Shown one piece after another: positions 32,702 to 44,493 of a stretch of DNA of 64,000 bases (its first letter is position 1; each line of letters starts with the position of its first letter). The position numbers and the translations under genes are program-made. Under the pieces are notes generated by a model that saw nothing but the letters and a program-made list of their open reading frames with translations, did no database searches and was not told the DNA's origin. This DNA comes from Hygrocybe punicea (Eukaryota > Basidiomycota > Agaricomycetes > Agaricales > Hygrophoraceae), in assembly GCA_963556145.1 (NCBI GenBank), contig OY744470.1:5394001-5458000 (forward strand). The letters are read 5' to 3'.

Positions 32702-33394
32702 AGGACCCCGGCTTGTCTGAACCTAGGATAGATCCCCAATCTGGACAAAATTTTGAGGTTTTGGTCAAAATGTCAGATGCCAATCTGGACATGGAGGGCC
32801 AGAAATGGTGGTACAGCCAGATCCATTGTCCGGACATGGCCATCCAACTTGCAGAAATGCCAGATCTGCGTCTGGACATCCTAACCAGGTAATGACCCTG
32901 GCGGACCATATTTATACTACCATATATAGCATCATGCAACAGAAAAATTTGTTTGATGTCAACTGCTCCTCATACAGCTCAGTTTCACCCTCTACCACTT
33001 ATCTCAGACATGTCCCTTGTCAACCAAGTCATCAACATTGAACTTGGAGAAAAAGAAGCCATTCTCTTCAGGACATTACAGAAGTGCCAAAAAATGTTGG
33101 CCAAGGTTGTCAAGGAGTCCCAGAAGTGCAGCCGAAGCAACGAAGATGAGGAAATAGACTGATATAGCGTAGATACCCTTAGGCGAAGTAGAGGATTTTT
33201 TTGAGATTTTTTTGTAATTTTAGGGACATTTTTAGTATGCTAGATCCATCATCCGGACATATTTTGGGTGTATATGTAGGCCAGATCCATCATCCGGACA
33301 TCAAACGACCCCAGAGTGAAAATTTTGTCCAGACATATTTTTCAGAAATTCTCAGAAATCGGATCTAACATTTTTGGGGACAAGCCGGGGTCGT
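32702..33394. mobile_element. 693-bp terminal-inverted-repeat element with 8-bp target duplication
   Basis: AAGAACAG flanks both sides (32694-32701 and 33395-33402). The 16-bp ends are aggaccccggcttgtc and, inverted, acgaccccggcttgtc. The motif ccagatccat(t/c)(g/a)tccggacat recurs inside, mainly near 32815-32880 and 33240-33300. A short frame near 32953-33162 ends in a charged tail and has no recognised domain. The 8-bp duplication fits hAT or KDZ-like elements; superfamily unresolved. No transposase is present. Confidence 0.8.
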
Positions 33395-33420
33395 AAGAAC
33401 AGCTAGGGCTAAGTACTAAG

Positions 33421-34331
33421 TGTTGAACTTGTAAACGATATGCTTCCTCCTTCTAGGTTTCCGTTCCCTTCTTCTAGGTTTATATTCTTGCCGTATTCGG
33501 GTTTTAGCCGGTATTCGTATTTCCATTCTGCCTAGCCGAACCCCATTGGGTTTAGGTTCCCGTATCGCGTGTCGTATCTCCGTTCTCCCCGGGCGAATAT
33601 AGGGGGACTCTCCGTTCTCCCGGGGCAAATCTCGGTTCTCCCGGGGCGACTCTCCGTCCTACCTGGTTGGATCTCATTGGGTTTGGGTTCCTGTATTGGG
33701 TGCGTCTTTGAGGATGTCCAGGGGGGATGTGGGGCTCAGGGGAGTATGGGGGCGGTGGAAGTTGCGCTTCTTCCTTGTTTAGGGCTGGCTGGTCGTGCCC
33801 GTCGTGGTTGGGACCGCCAGGATGTCCAGGGGGGATGTGGGGCTCAGGGGAGGATCGGGGCGGTGGAAGTGGCGCTTCTTCCTTGTTTAGGGCTGGCTGG
33901 TCGTGCCCCTCGTGGTTGGGACCGCCACGATGTCCATCTGGCTGCCCGGGATCTTTCTCCGAGCCAGGGTTGGGTGGCTGCTGGGAAGGGAGGTCTTTCT
34001 TAGGTGCCTCGGGAAGGGGTGAGCGGGGGGGGGACGTTTGGATTTAGTAGTTGGAACCAGTCCTTCGGGTCTATTTTCACGTTTGGCTTTCGTTGCCTGT
34101 AGGTGGATTGCCAGTGGGCGGGTTCCAGTGGTCGTGTTGCGTCGGTGGCTTGCCGGTTGGAGGGTGGCGGCTGGGAAGGAAGGGGTGAGGGGGGGGGGAA
34201 CATTTTGGGTTTGTAGTTTGAGCGTTACCTTCAACTCGTCCCCAAAATCTCCTCTCCTCTGTAAATAGATAGTGGAGAGGGAGAGGGATTAAGCTCTGGG
34301 TTGGATATGCAAGACTCCTATGCTACTTACA
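33421..34331 (+). repeat. Possible LTR or LTR fragment
   Basis: The left edge TGTTGAACTTGTAAACGATA resembles the Copia LTR start found at 7869. The right side has a TATA-poor, G-rich stretch and a candidate end gctacttaca. No matching target duplication was found, so the ends and the class are uncertain. Confidence 0.35.
33712..33935 (+). repeat. 108-bp tandem duplication
   Basis: Two nearly identical 108-bp copies begin at 33712 and 33820 (ggatgtccaggggggatgtg), and a partial third starts at 33928. They create G-rich open frames of no evident meaning. Confidence 0.8.
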
Positions 34332-34490
34332 TCCAGTTTGTTCAAGATTGACCGCTTCATCAAGAGCAGGATGTTGTCGTCGGCAACAACACTTGTTCAA
34401 CGGATTTGTTCAGAAAATGTCAGCGCATGAGTGGGTGTGAATGGACTCTCACCTCCTCCGCAAATAGTGGTTTGCGTGGATGTCCCTGAT

Positions 34491-34632
34491 CTACACAGCC
34501 CGGGAGTTCAGTCTGGAGGGATTCTGTCCCAAGAATGGATTGGGCTGCCATACCTCAAGGGGCAAAGGGACTGCGAGGGTCGTGGAGGTGAAGCCAACGG
34601 CGAAAACAGCGATGAGCGAAGCGAAGCGCATG
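34491..34632 (-). CDS. Possible small secreted protein fragment
   Basis: From an ATG at about 34632 the minus strand encodes MRFASLIAVFAVGFTSTTLA followed by VPLPLEVWQPN, a plausible signal peptide and cleavage region, and stops after some 46 residues. A short peptide of this size could be the first exon of a longer gene. TATA-type sequence was not evident upstream. Confidence 0.35.
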
Positions 34633-35038
34633 GTGGTTGTATGCAAGAGAGAGAGGGTGGGATCGTGTGTGTGTCGTATGTGGAGACCAGCTCTGGGGGG
34701 CTTGAGAGACTGTGAGGTTGCTTTTATAGGCGAAGACGAGGCCTTGGATGGTGACGATTTGCGAATTCGAGTTGGATCTGTGCTGACGGCATGCCAACAG
34801 AGAAGGGATAGGGAACAGGGGTGATGTGGAAGAAAGTTCGAACAACAGTGATGCAACACAGCAGAATTAGGTCTCGAGGCTTCCAAGAGGCATGGCGGCA
34901 GGCAGAGCAGCAATAGCAGCGGTGAGAGAAGTCACAACATCAAGCAGGGTTTCGCCTCAGAAGCTTAGCAAGACGTGTGTATCGCTCATCCAGACCTCGT
35001 CGGAGGTGTCGTGCGCTTTTCATTGCCAGCACTCGTTA

Positions 35039-37873
35039 CAGCTGATTCGGAAATTCTTGTCCCACGGTTCAAAAAGTGCGAAAAAAATCAAAAAAATCAA
35101 AAAAATCAAAAAAACATTTGCTCCCTCAATACCATTCATTCACCATGGGTTACTGCCATATCAGCTACGAAATGAAACAAGGAGTGTTGCGGCCACTGCT
35201 GGAAGGCTTGAATCTGTTGGTGTCTCCACCAAGCACATTGCCTAAGGCAGCCTAACCAAAATTCTTCTACGAGATCAATTCGAGTGAGCGGGTATCCTGA
35301 ACATGAAATTGTTGAAGCAGGCACAACAGCAGTTACTATGGATAAGGCAAGGAAGTTGGTATACACAGAGTATATGTTAAAACATTACTGGCACCGAACA
35401 CAATAGTACTTCAATATTTGGGGACTGCCCAAGGCTTGCCGAACAGACCCTCTGAGAGTCTGAGACAGAGTGGAGTGACTGAGTGACTCTGGAGTATGAC
35501 CTTGAATGCAAACTGACAGAGAGTACACACCTAATACTTGTTACGGATCGCTTCTGCAGCGGGCTCCGGCAACAATCAACTTAACAGGGGATCGGCTTCC
35601 AGAGGGGAGAACAGCAGCTTTCATTGTTGCTTACAGCTAAGACAACACTGCTAAGAAGGGGGGGGTCAAGGTCTAATGTCATTGCGAGCCGTGGGGGTTA
35701 CCCAAAACAAGATGAGTCTGCCCCAAGAACCAGACTAAACGTAAGGAAAGGAAAAGAAGAAAAAGTCCAAACCAACAACAAGGACAGTAGATATAGTGAA
35801 TGGACTTGAGGGGAGGTAAATGGGAATCCAACCATGAAGCTACAACATGTCCAACTACACCATGTTTTCACCATGAGGCGGACATGAGGCGTCCTCATGT
35901 CGATGTTCTCGCGATCCAACTGGAGGCCCGGGTGTCGTTGAGGATAGAAGAGGTCCAGATGACTCGGATGATTTGTCATCGGATCATGTGACATGCAGAA
36001 ATGCTAATTCGGGGTCTACACTTGCTGTAATGGGCAAGTATGCAGTTTGGCAAGTGCATTGCATGGTCGGGTCGAAGATGGGTATCGTCCAGTGTAGGAT
36101 TGGTGATGAGAGTGTCTTGAGGTAGCAGGGACATAGCGACAAGGTCGGTATAAAGGAAAACAAAGGAATGTATGGAGGGAAAACCAACTAGGATGGTGGG
36201 ATAGTCGAGGTCAGACATGTGAACAGCATAAGCTGTACCGGATGACGATGTCTGTGTCAATGACGTATCGAGGGGTGATGTCTTGTCCTGTCTGTGGAAC
36301 AATGCAGTCCACCTGATGTTGGTATTCATCCAAGAAAGGGTATTGTTGTAAATGAGTGTGGGAGATATCAAGGTTATAGATGGAAAAGGTTAAATGAATG
36401 TGGGTCCAGGTTTCGAGTCATGGCACAGGTGACAAGCTGTGGGAACAAGTCGTCGGGTACTGCAATGAAGCGATGTCGTGCGAACAATATGCGATAGGGG
36501 TTGGTTCACTGTTTGGGAAGTCGTATGGTCTGTGGTCAAAGTCCAAAAGAATGTGCTTCGGCGATGGTCGGATTAGAGAGAACAGTGAAATGTCTTGTGA
36601 TCGGGGATTGTTCAGAGTTCGCATGCAGGTGAGGAATGTCGTCGGATCGTCAGGGAGGATAATGGTAGACACAGAATACAAAAGTGGAAACCATATATCC
36701 GGGAATGGCAATTGTCAATTACGTGTCGAGATATTGTTGAGGTGGAAGTCAGAAGTATCAATGGTGGAAGGGTTTCGATGCCGATGCCAAAGATAGATCA
36801 TAACAAAGTAGAAACCGATCAGGAAGGTGATGGCAATGCTGCCAATAACAATTACGGTAATGAGCTGTGTCGGGAGTACAGCCATTGTGAATCGGTTTGT
36901 CGTGGGATGAAGTCAACAATATGTCAGGGCGAGGGAAAAGACAATAGCGATGATGTCCGTCGGCAAGGAGACTATTCGGGTACAGCAAGGTAACGTGGGG
37001 ATGTGCCCATGGTCGGTCTGGATTGTTCTAGAAGAAGAAAGGATGAAAAGAGAACAAGAACAAGAATAAACAATGATGTCCAAAAGAAGACAAAAGGTAA
37101 AGGGGAACGAAAAAGGATGGTATGGTAAAGTGGAATCGTCATCGTGGGTAGCGGAGTCGGAATCGGAGTTGCGGAGTTGAAAAATGTAACAATACTCTCG
37201 CTGATTGCTGCTCTTTGGTGTCGTTGGCGATGCCGTTGCCACAAGCATAACAGTTGTGTTCCACTCCTTTGATGCGAGAATTTGCTTGCCCCATCATCTC
37301 GAACCCACTCGGAGTAGTAGGGAAAGCCAACAAACTCTTTGCTTAACGTCTTCACTGTCCCTATCGGCCACTCAGCAACTGCTCATTGCAACATTTGAAC
37401 CCACTTGTTGAAAACGGCACGGGGCCTCTGCCTAGTTTTGGGAGGGCCTGGGAGGTGCGAATCGTCCCAATCGTCGATTCCGCTATTGCTAAACTGATTG
37501 AGAATGAGTGTCACGGCAGGCAAGTGGGAGACGACTGTACCTTGACAGAACATCTTTCTTGACACCCTCAGCTTCTGAAACCTTGTCTACGCCAATAAAG
37601 GTCCATTTGGATTCCCAAACTCGTATTCCGATGTGGAGAAGCCAGCGAAGGCGCAATTGGTCTTCACAAACCATGTAAATCTTCGAGAAATTGACATCTG
37701 TTAATGCGCGAAGATCTTCATTAGGGTGTTCTCTGAGGGTTTATGGGTCTGACCATGTAAATGTAGGCGATTCTAGCTGGTATTGAGGGAGCAAATGTTT
37801 TTTTGATTTTTTTGATTTTTTTGATTTTTTTCGCACTTTTTGAACCGTGGGACAAGAATTTCCGAATCAGCTG
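35039..37873. mobile_element. 2.8-kb TIR element with 99-bp inverted repeats and TA target sites
   Basis: Inverted copies of about 99 bp begin cagctgattcggaaattctt at both ends (35039 onward and 37873 backward). They look identical and include a run of aaaaaatc repeats. TA lies immediately outside each end (35037-35038 and 37874-37875), as for Tc1/mariner-type insertions. The interior contains no transposase motif. It holds several minus-strand frames with hydrophobic stretches (for example around 37040-37120 and 36780-36850) that look like a decayed membrane-protein gene. It is probably a non-autonomous element with a captured or overwritten passenger. Confidence 0.72.
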
Positions 37874-38382
37874 TACTGAATCATTCCTGGCGTCAACCTT
37901 ATACCCGCCTTCGTCTTTTTCCTATCACTCCATATCCTATACAATAACTCTCGGAGACAACACCCCCAGTTCTGGACACGATGCCAACATATTGTGGACT
38001 CGTGGACGCTATTCGATGCATTCCGGGCGCTTCACGAAACACTCCGCGGACTTTACGACGGATTGCGGACAATGTTTGTGCGTCACCCCCAGTGAGAAGT
38101 CTCAATTCTGCGATAAAAGTGCTCATCCACCTGCTGGTACTTCCTCATCTGCCCGATCAACAGCACACATTCAACATACAATGCTTCAAGATGGTAATGA
38201 CCATAACCCAACCGCGACCCGGGAACAATCTGTTCACCCCGCTCCCGGCCGTTCTTCGATCTCCCAATAGTCTTCTCCAGGGGTCTACACCGACTTTCTC
38301 GTAGTCGCCTTAGTGTCTCGCTGTCATTAACATCTTCCTTGTCGACATCGAACTCACTCTGTCCCGCAATATCGCGGAGAGG

Positions 38383-38980
38383 ATGAGTGGGGGTTTGGGC
38401 AAGTCCTTGCGCTACTTCTTCTCTTTGTTCCCCTGCGAGATTTTGCGAAATCCATTTTTTGATATTCGAAGGAAATCTCGCTTGAAAGAGGAACATGCGA
38501 ACCAGGAGTTTGTGAATCATCTTTGGAACGCCATCCGGGAAGATACTTTCGAGAATCACTATTTTTGGTTTTGGATTGAGCAGGGAGCTAATCCAAATAC
38601 TCAAGTTGAGGGTATATATGTTCCTTGCGCAGTTACAGGGACATACGCTTACCAATTCATTCCAGACGGTGTCCCTCTTCTTCGATTTGCAGTATATCAA
38701 CAGAACGAGGCCTTTGTAAAATATTAGAAAGAAGGCAGACCCCAATATCCAGGGTGAATATTGGTATACTTCAACCTACGATGACACTGACTCTTGATCA
38801 GGAGAGAAGTATGGAATGGCGCTGCAGGCGGCTTCGGCGAGTGGGAATATTGACATAGTGCGCCTCCTCTTTGAAAATGGTGCGAAAGTTGATCTTGTAC
38901 GTGAGATTGTGCGTGTTGAAATAATTGATGGTCCAAACTTTGATGTAGGAGGGGAGTGTGAGCCCGCGTTACGGACCGCA
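38383..38980 (+). pseudogene. Ankyrin-repeat gene fragment
   Basis: The frame from 38383 gives FWIEQGANPNTQ and PLLRFAVYQQNEAFVKY. A frameshift near 38725 separates this from ADPNIQGEY and, after a possible short intron, YGMALQAASASGNIDIVRLL and FENGAKVDL. These are ankyrin-repeat consensus phrases. Ankyrin arrays of this kind form the sensor end of many fungal NOD-like receptors. No NACHT domain is adjacent, so it is a fragment. Confidence 0.6.
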
Positions 38981-39027
38981 TGAATCGAGAATTGTCAACT
39001 TTCTCATGTTCCATGCTCAAAGATATT

Positions 39028-39720
39028 TGGCAGGATATTCAGTTGTCCATTCACCGGATGGGAGAGTTGCTAAAGGATTCGAATGAGCACGTACGCAAGG
39101 CAGCGATCGACGGACTTTCACGACTCGGAGCACATGCCATGTGGTCTGTGTTAGCGTCCCTTCGCTCATTGTTGTGCTGGAGCATGTTTGCAGCTGAATT
39201 TCGCGATGCCATTCAGAAGACCATTCCTGACATTGTGGTATCTCTCAAGCATTCGGATCGGGACGTACGCAATGCAGCGATGGACGGACTTTCCAGACTC
39301 GGAGCGCATGGTCTGTGTTAGCTTCCCTTCACCATTTGTTGTGCTCAAGAATGATTGCAGCTGAATTACACGAGGCTATTCAGAAGGCCATTTCCTGACA
39401 TTGTGGAAGGTCTGAAGGATCGGTCTGGGGACGTACGCAAGGCAGCGAGGGACGGACTTGTACAACTCGGAGCGCGTGGTCTGTGTTAGCGTCCCGTTGT
39501 TGTTTTCAAGCATGGTTGCAGCCGAATTATGCGAGGCCATTCAGCAGGCCATTCCTGACATTGTGGAATTGCTGAAGGATTCGGATTGTATGTCTGAAGC
39601 ATTTGCAATGGTACGTACGCGAGGCAGCGATGGACGGACTTTCACGACTCGGAGCGTATGGTCTGTGTTAGCGCCGGTGTTGGGAAAATTGTTAAACAAG
39701 TTCAGCAAACAATAGCTGTT
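39028..39720 (+). pseudogene. HEAT-repeat exon array
   Basis: Four units of about 117 nt each encode one HEAT-like repeat (AEFRDAIQKTIPDIVVSL then DVRNAAMDGLSRLGAH). They are separated by near-identical 43-50-nt introns that start gtctgtgttagc and end gcag (39144-39193, 39311-39360, 39479-39521). The second unit is exactly 39 codons. The third has an extra T near 39390, and the fourth has an insertion near 39590, which break the frame. The arrangement suggests growth by duplication of an exon plus its intron. No catalytic domain is attached within the window. Confidence 0.62.
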
Positions 39721-39960
39721 GAAACACGTGCTCAACAGCTATACTTAGGCTTAGGTACAAGGACAGCCAGGTGGATGGCAAAATCGAGCTTTGCGGTCGC
39801 AAATGCTATGAAGGGGTTGATGAAATTGTGAGCATATATACTTCACATGTATTTCCAAACAGTCGGGTATATAGATTCATGGTTCTGAATACATATCAAT
39901 ATCCACATAGGTTGGATTAGAACACCTTTTTGCAGTACAGAATCAATGATATGAAGGTGT

Positions 39961-40447
39961 TCAAAGGAGTTGTAGTTCAACACATGACCCGCTTTCAGCT
40001 AGTAGTTCGATGAAGTCCGCAATGTTGGGGATAGGGGTGTCAGCAGGAACAATAACGGGTGCCGGGAGAAGCTCATGAACACAATTGGCATCCCTACATG
40101 TAGGAGTGATCAATGAATATGTAAGGTAAAAACGGGGTTTGACGCAAGCCATACGTGTAGAAATAACACTTTGCGAGAGTACGGGTTGTTCCGGAAGTAA
40201 CGACATGGCCGTCCAACCTGGCAGGAATGCAATCGCCGTATGAATACCCCACAGGGCTCACTAATCCGGCGTAGGTGGCGATGATGTCCTAAAAGGACAA
40301 AAAGTTGTAGTAACATCAGCCCATGCAATTGGTGACAATAAAAGGTACGGCGGATCCTACCGGGGTCTGTCTGGAAGACAGTGCGGCGGGTATCGCCGCA
40401 AGAATGCTGGCAGGAACGAGAAGGAACAAGAGCGCAGAGGGCTTCAT
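39961..40447 (-). CDS. Small secreted cysteine-containing protein, copy 1
   Basis: From ATG at 40447 the protein begins MKPSALLFLLVPASILAAIP, a clear signal peptide. Candidate introns (gtacctttta...ccttttag and a 40-nt one ending acatgtag) join DIIATYAGLVSPVGYSYGDC, then LAKCYFYTYGLRQ, then DANCVHELLPAPV, ending in SGSCVELQLL. The mature product would be about 100 residues with four cysteines (DC, KC, NC, SC), as in many secreted fungal effector-like proteins. A close copy lies at 57479-57964. A TATA box lies about 70 bp upstream. Function unknown. Confidence 0.65.
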
Positions 40448-40514
40448 GATTGACAATGTGCAATCGAGAAATGGAAGGGAAGATGGAACTTGAATGCGAG
40501 TTGACGGGCGACAG

Positions 40515-40524
40515 CTATTTTATA
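40515..40524 (-). promoter_or_regulatory. TATA box of small secreted protein copy 1
   Basis: The minus strand reads gcgtataaaatag, about 70 bp upstream of the start codon. The corresponding site of copy 2 (58037-58050) reads gcgtatataaaata. Confidence 0.55.
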
Positions 40525-40559
40525 CGCAGGCCCATGGCAGGTCATCGTGCAGGGCGCTG

Positions 40560-42270
40560 GTGTCATAGTATATCAGGCAGTCGACTGAGGCACTAAGTTG
40601 TCTGTGTCAATGTCGAAAGTAGTTCGGATGGCAAGCGATTACCGGAACTGTCCGGCCCAACCAATGCCACTAACGTGAGGATAAATGTAAAGGTGAAGAT
40701 TGGTCGTAGAAAGAGCTTTCAGAAATGCTTGCCTCAGGGAGTGAGATATTACCGCCAGCTTGTTTTGCTTGGCGGACCGCCTTTATGTTTTTGCTGGCAT
40801 CCAATGACTCACCCGAGGCTGCAGGTGGCGCGTCCAGTCCTTGTGTAGTCTGCCCACATATGATTTGACTAACAGGTTCTGATAAGAACTTTTAGTTTGG
40901 GGCCCTCGAACTGATGATGATTTAAAACGTTTAAGGCTTGAGTCAGGGCGGGTTCCCACTTGAGGAAATTTAGGGTTTCTTGGAGTGGGAATCGGGACAA
41001 GCACCAGTTGAATGTGTCAGATGACGTCTGTTCCACATAAATCGTGGATCAGCTCGTCGATGTATTGAGGAGTATCGTTGTGAATTTGACACCGGAATAC
41101 TGACGGGCCCGTTCAGAGGAAGCTCTCAGCGTCGCGGGCAGAGGCGGTAGAGAGGATATATGCCGATTGGTTTGTGCCAGCTGGGATCGGGCTACTGCGG
41201 GAGAGAATCTCTGTATCGATGCCTGGCGGAAGTAGGGGAGGATGGAAGTGCATTGTGCACCGCTGGCTTTATGTGACGTGACATACCAGCGGAATGACAA
41301 CTATCAAGAAATGACGGTCTGTTATAATTACAGTCAGCTGTGGCATTGCAGACGAATGGCACTCACGATGTCCGGCATTAGCCAACTCTTGAAGCCAACT
41401 ACAACGTGAAGCAAGCAATTACAACCGTGGGGTCAGCGATGGCCGTGTAATAATTATCCTCACTTCCGCCATGTCCTGCAAAGTATCACAGGGCGCCAAA
41501 AGCCCTTTGAGTATGACTCTGACAGGGTTACCATCGGGTTCCGCCGCGGCTGACTTTTGGATTGAAGCCTTGAAGGTGAAGGTGAAAATTGCCAGGCCGA
41601 CTCCGGCGGACCCAGAGAGACATTTTTTTGCAGACGGTCCCATAGGCCACGGACCACGCCGACGATGATGCCGTCCTCAGCGAGAATATCTCAAGCGCCT
41701 ACGTGGACACCAAGAAACCGTGGAATATCACATATAGCACAGGCGATGTTGCCGTGTGAGCACTGGCAGATAATGTTGTCATCGATGGCCCAAGTTGCTC
41801 TCTCTGTATGTACTCGATGGTTCAAGTTGTACACGACTGCCACCTGCTTACTGACACGGTCCGTAGTATACAGTCACTATCCAATCAGCAAGTCATCACC
41901 CCTATTGAAGCTTTGGCTAAAAAACGTTTAGGATTGCTCAAGGAGGCCATTTACGTCTCACTTGCGAAGTTTTGGTCTAGGGCTTATCGGTCATACGTCA
42001 AAGACGTGCCTTCCACTACAGTCCTTCCAGTGACATCGCTTGTACAAGGGCTGTGATGCTTAACTTAGGTTTATCAGGTCGACGACAGTGCGGACTCGGA
42101 ACCGCTTGAATTTGACCTTCCTAAACGAATACATATACAATGGTAAAAACTAAATCCGGAAGGCCTGACCTGAATCGAGAATTTGCGGAAAACAAGAGTT
42201 CGTATATAACTATGGCAAACATGAAGAAAGGGAAAAATGAAAACAATTTTTTTTTTTCGGATGGGGGCGG
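40560..42270. other. Intergenic, shared with 58060-58680 up to about 41140
   Basis: No gene was recognised. The left part (to about 41140) is duplicated at 58060-58680 with small indels. From 41140 to 42270 it is single-copy in the window, with only short shadow frames. Confidence 0.45.
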
Positions 42271-42274
42271 CCCT

Positions 42275-44408
42275 TCAGTATTCCCAAGCTGAATTAATCC
42301 ACTGCGCCCACTCTCCTCCCGGAATCCAGTTCAACCAGCCAATGAAGGTGGTCGTCGTCGTCATTCCTGTTGTCGACTGTAGTAGTACCCCGACGCTATC
42401 CGGAGCCATCGGCGACGGCCAAGTAGCGATAGCATCACGAATGGGGCCCCGTAATGCCTCCGCAGCAGCACCCAACAGTAAACTGCCCGCATGATCGCTG
42501 GCGGGGCAAGGAGGGGCGGTGCCAGTCGGGCAATGAATAACAAGGTCACCAATGAAGTCGCCGAATAGATAACTCCTGCTTTGGACGATCCCACTAGAGT
42601 CTTTGAAAGGGACGTAGGCCAATCCCGCGATGGAGTAATCAGCCTTGGAGGTCCCGCTCGGAGCGAGTGGGAAGCCATAGCTTCCTCCCTTCCAACGGAC
42701 GTCAAGCGAGGACATGAACTGCGGGACAAGGGATGATTTGCCCAATACCCCAGCCTCTTCCGAGATAACACGCTGGAAAGAAACCCCTCCCGCACCAGGA
42801 CCTCCCACGAGTGTATCAAGGAAAGCCTTTCTGGCTGCCGACGACAAAGCGGTGCCGTTGTCAACGGCACGGTAGAGCGTAGCGAAATCTGCAAGGGTGA
42901 CTTCGTTCCGTACCGCACCGCGGAACCCACAGCCAATATAGGCCTGTCTCAAAAACGTGCTGGACATCCCTAATCCTGTGGCCATGGTCTGGACGGGGCC
43001 GGTCCCCCAGTGTATCGCAAACGCGCGAGTGTAGATATTGTTGGAGCTCTTAATCATACCGGTGAGGGCTTCTCCGATTGTAGTAGTACGAGCATTCGCG
43101 GGCGTCTCGGGTACGTCCAGTGGGCAAGGATAGCTGGGTGGCGGCGTAGTGGTATCAGTCCAGTAATACGTGATCGGGTCGCTCATAGATACACCCTGTT
43201 TCAGAGTGTACAATAAATACAGAACTTTGATAGCGCTTGCTGGTTCGAAACGAAAGTTGGAATTGTAGGCAAGGATAGGATTCTCGCCTGCGCCAGATCG
43301 GATGGCGTACACACCATGGAATCCTCCTTTCCAGCCATTGTCTTCAGCAAACGAATGTACGCGGGTACTCTCCGGATTTATTGGTGCCTGCTCTGGGTTG
43401 CTGTCGTCTAGTTCGACCACAGCATACTTCCGGACACCATTGGAAACGTAGCTCGATAAATCGATGAGGCGGGTATTGTGGCTGATGAGGTTATTCGTAA
43501 CAGTCGTCGGATCTATACCGATCCACCACCACCAGCGTTCTCCTTCACTATTAACGAGGATGGCGTCCCAGCCCCCTGAGGGATTTGGAGCAAGCGATAC
43601 CACCCGTCGCTGATTGGCGTTTACCGCAGCGCTGATAGCGCTGATGGAGCTGTCAGGGAGCCATTGCCAGCCTTTTGTATCGACATCGGTATTCGATACC
43701 ATGATAACCGCATACACAACGCCGTTGTCGGTGTACGGTCGGGCGGAGACCAATCGGGCGCTGTTCTCGTTTACATGCCTGGTCACCGTAGCAACATCCA
43801 CACCAAAGTACCACCACCAGGCGCGCCCCTGCACGCCCGTGTTGGGGACCATGATTGCAGCGAATCGGAGACCAGCTGAGGTATGATATGGGTCGAGACT
43901 GATCAGCCTTTTCCCGTCGAGGAGTGTGGAAAGCGTGGCTGCGTCGACCCCGTAGTACCACCACCAGCCACTAGCGTATGAGCCAGAGTTGGACACCATT
44001 GAAACGGCAAAAGTTGGAGTGGATGGATCCTCGACGCGAATTTGGGTGAGCCGTGCGTGGTGCAGATTGATCAAAGCTGTGACTTGTTCGGCCGTCTGGC
44101 CGATGAACCACCAGCGACCGACACCTATATTCACCGCCTGATCGTTCGTGTACGGGAAGGCATCGGTCCGCTTCGACAATTGGGGTTCGTTTAACTCGGA
44201 GCGAACTTATGTAGCAGGACGATCTCAGTCAAGGGAGGTTCACATTTGAAAACGATACCTATCTCTCACCTATGTTGAAGTCGGGCACATCTCTGGCTTC
44301 AAGGTTGTCAACAGTGGTGCCCCGTCTGGGAAGGCTACGGCCGAGGGCGAGAGTTACGAGGGCGACGACAACGGTCAGGAATGCTACGCGCAAGTGCACT
44401 AATTTCAT
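42275..44408 (-). CDS. Secreted beta-lactamase-fold protein resembling polyglycine hydrolase, 689 aa
   Basis: Two exons (44408-44270 and 44205-42275) flank a 64-nt GT-AG intron with a ttgactga branch-like motif; they join in frame. The N-terminus MKLVHLRVAFLTVVVALVTL is a signal peptide, followed by Arg-rich cleavage-like sites. Residues ~60-330 consist of five or six Trp-rich repeats (YASGWWWYYGVD, RAWWWYFGVD, TKGWQWLPD, ERWWWWIGID). The C-terminal half is a class A-like beta-lactamase fold with SAIK as the SxxK nucleophile motif, SSNN as the SDN-type motif and WKGGS as the KTG-type motif. A repeat domain plus a beta-lactamase domain in a secreted protein of about this size is the layout of fungal polyglycine hydrolases, which cut glycine-rich linkers of plant chitinases. 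The substrate here is unproven. Confidence 0.78.
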
Positions 44409-44483
44409 TAAGAACTGGTGTGAGAGCTTTGCGAGTTGGGAGGAATGAGCTCAGACAACGACCTACTGGTGCACAATGTACCA

Positions 44484-44493
44484 ATATATATGC
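44484..44493 (-). promoter_or_regulatory. TATA-like box upstream of the beta-lactamase-fold gene
   Basis: The minus strand reads gcatatatattgg about 80 bp upstream of the start codon. Spacing fits a fungal core promoter. Confidence 0.45.

Noticed and set aside
33569..34047. Gly-rich frames near 33.6-34.0 kb
   Set aside because: They follow the 108-bp tandem duplication and exist in two overlapping frames with equal composition.
41400..42060. Short frames upstream of the beta-lactamase-fold gene as genes
   Set aside because: They are under 90 codons, overlap on both strands and show no domain, signal peptide or conserved copy in the second block.
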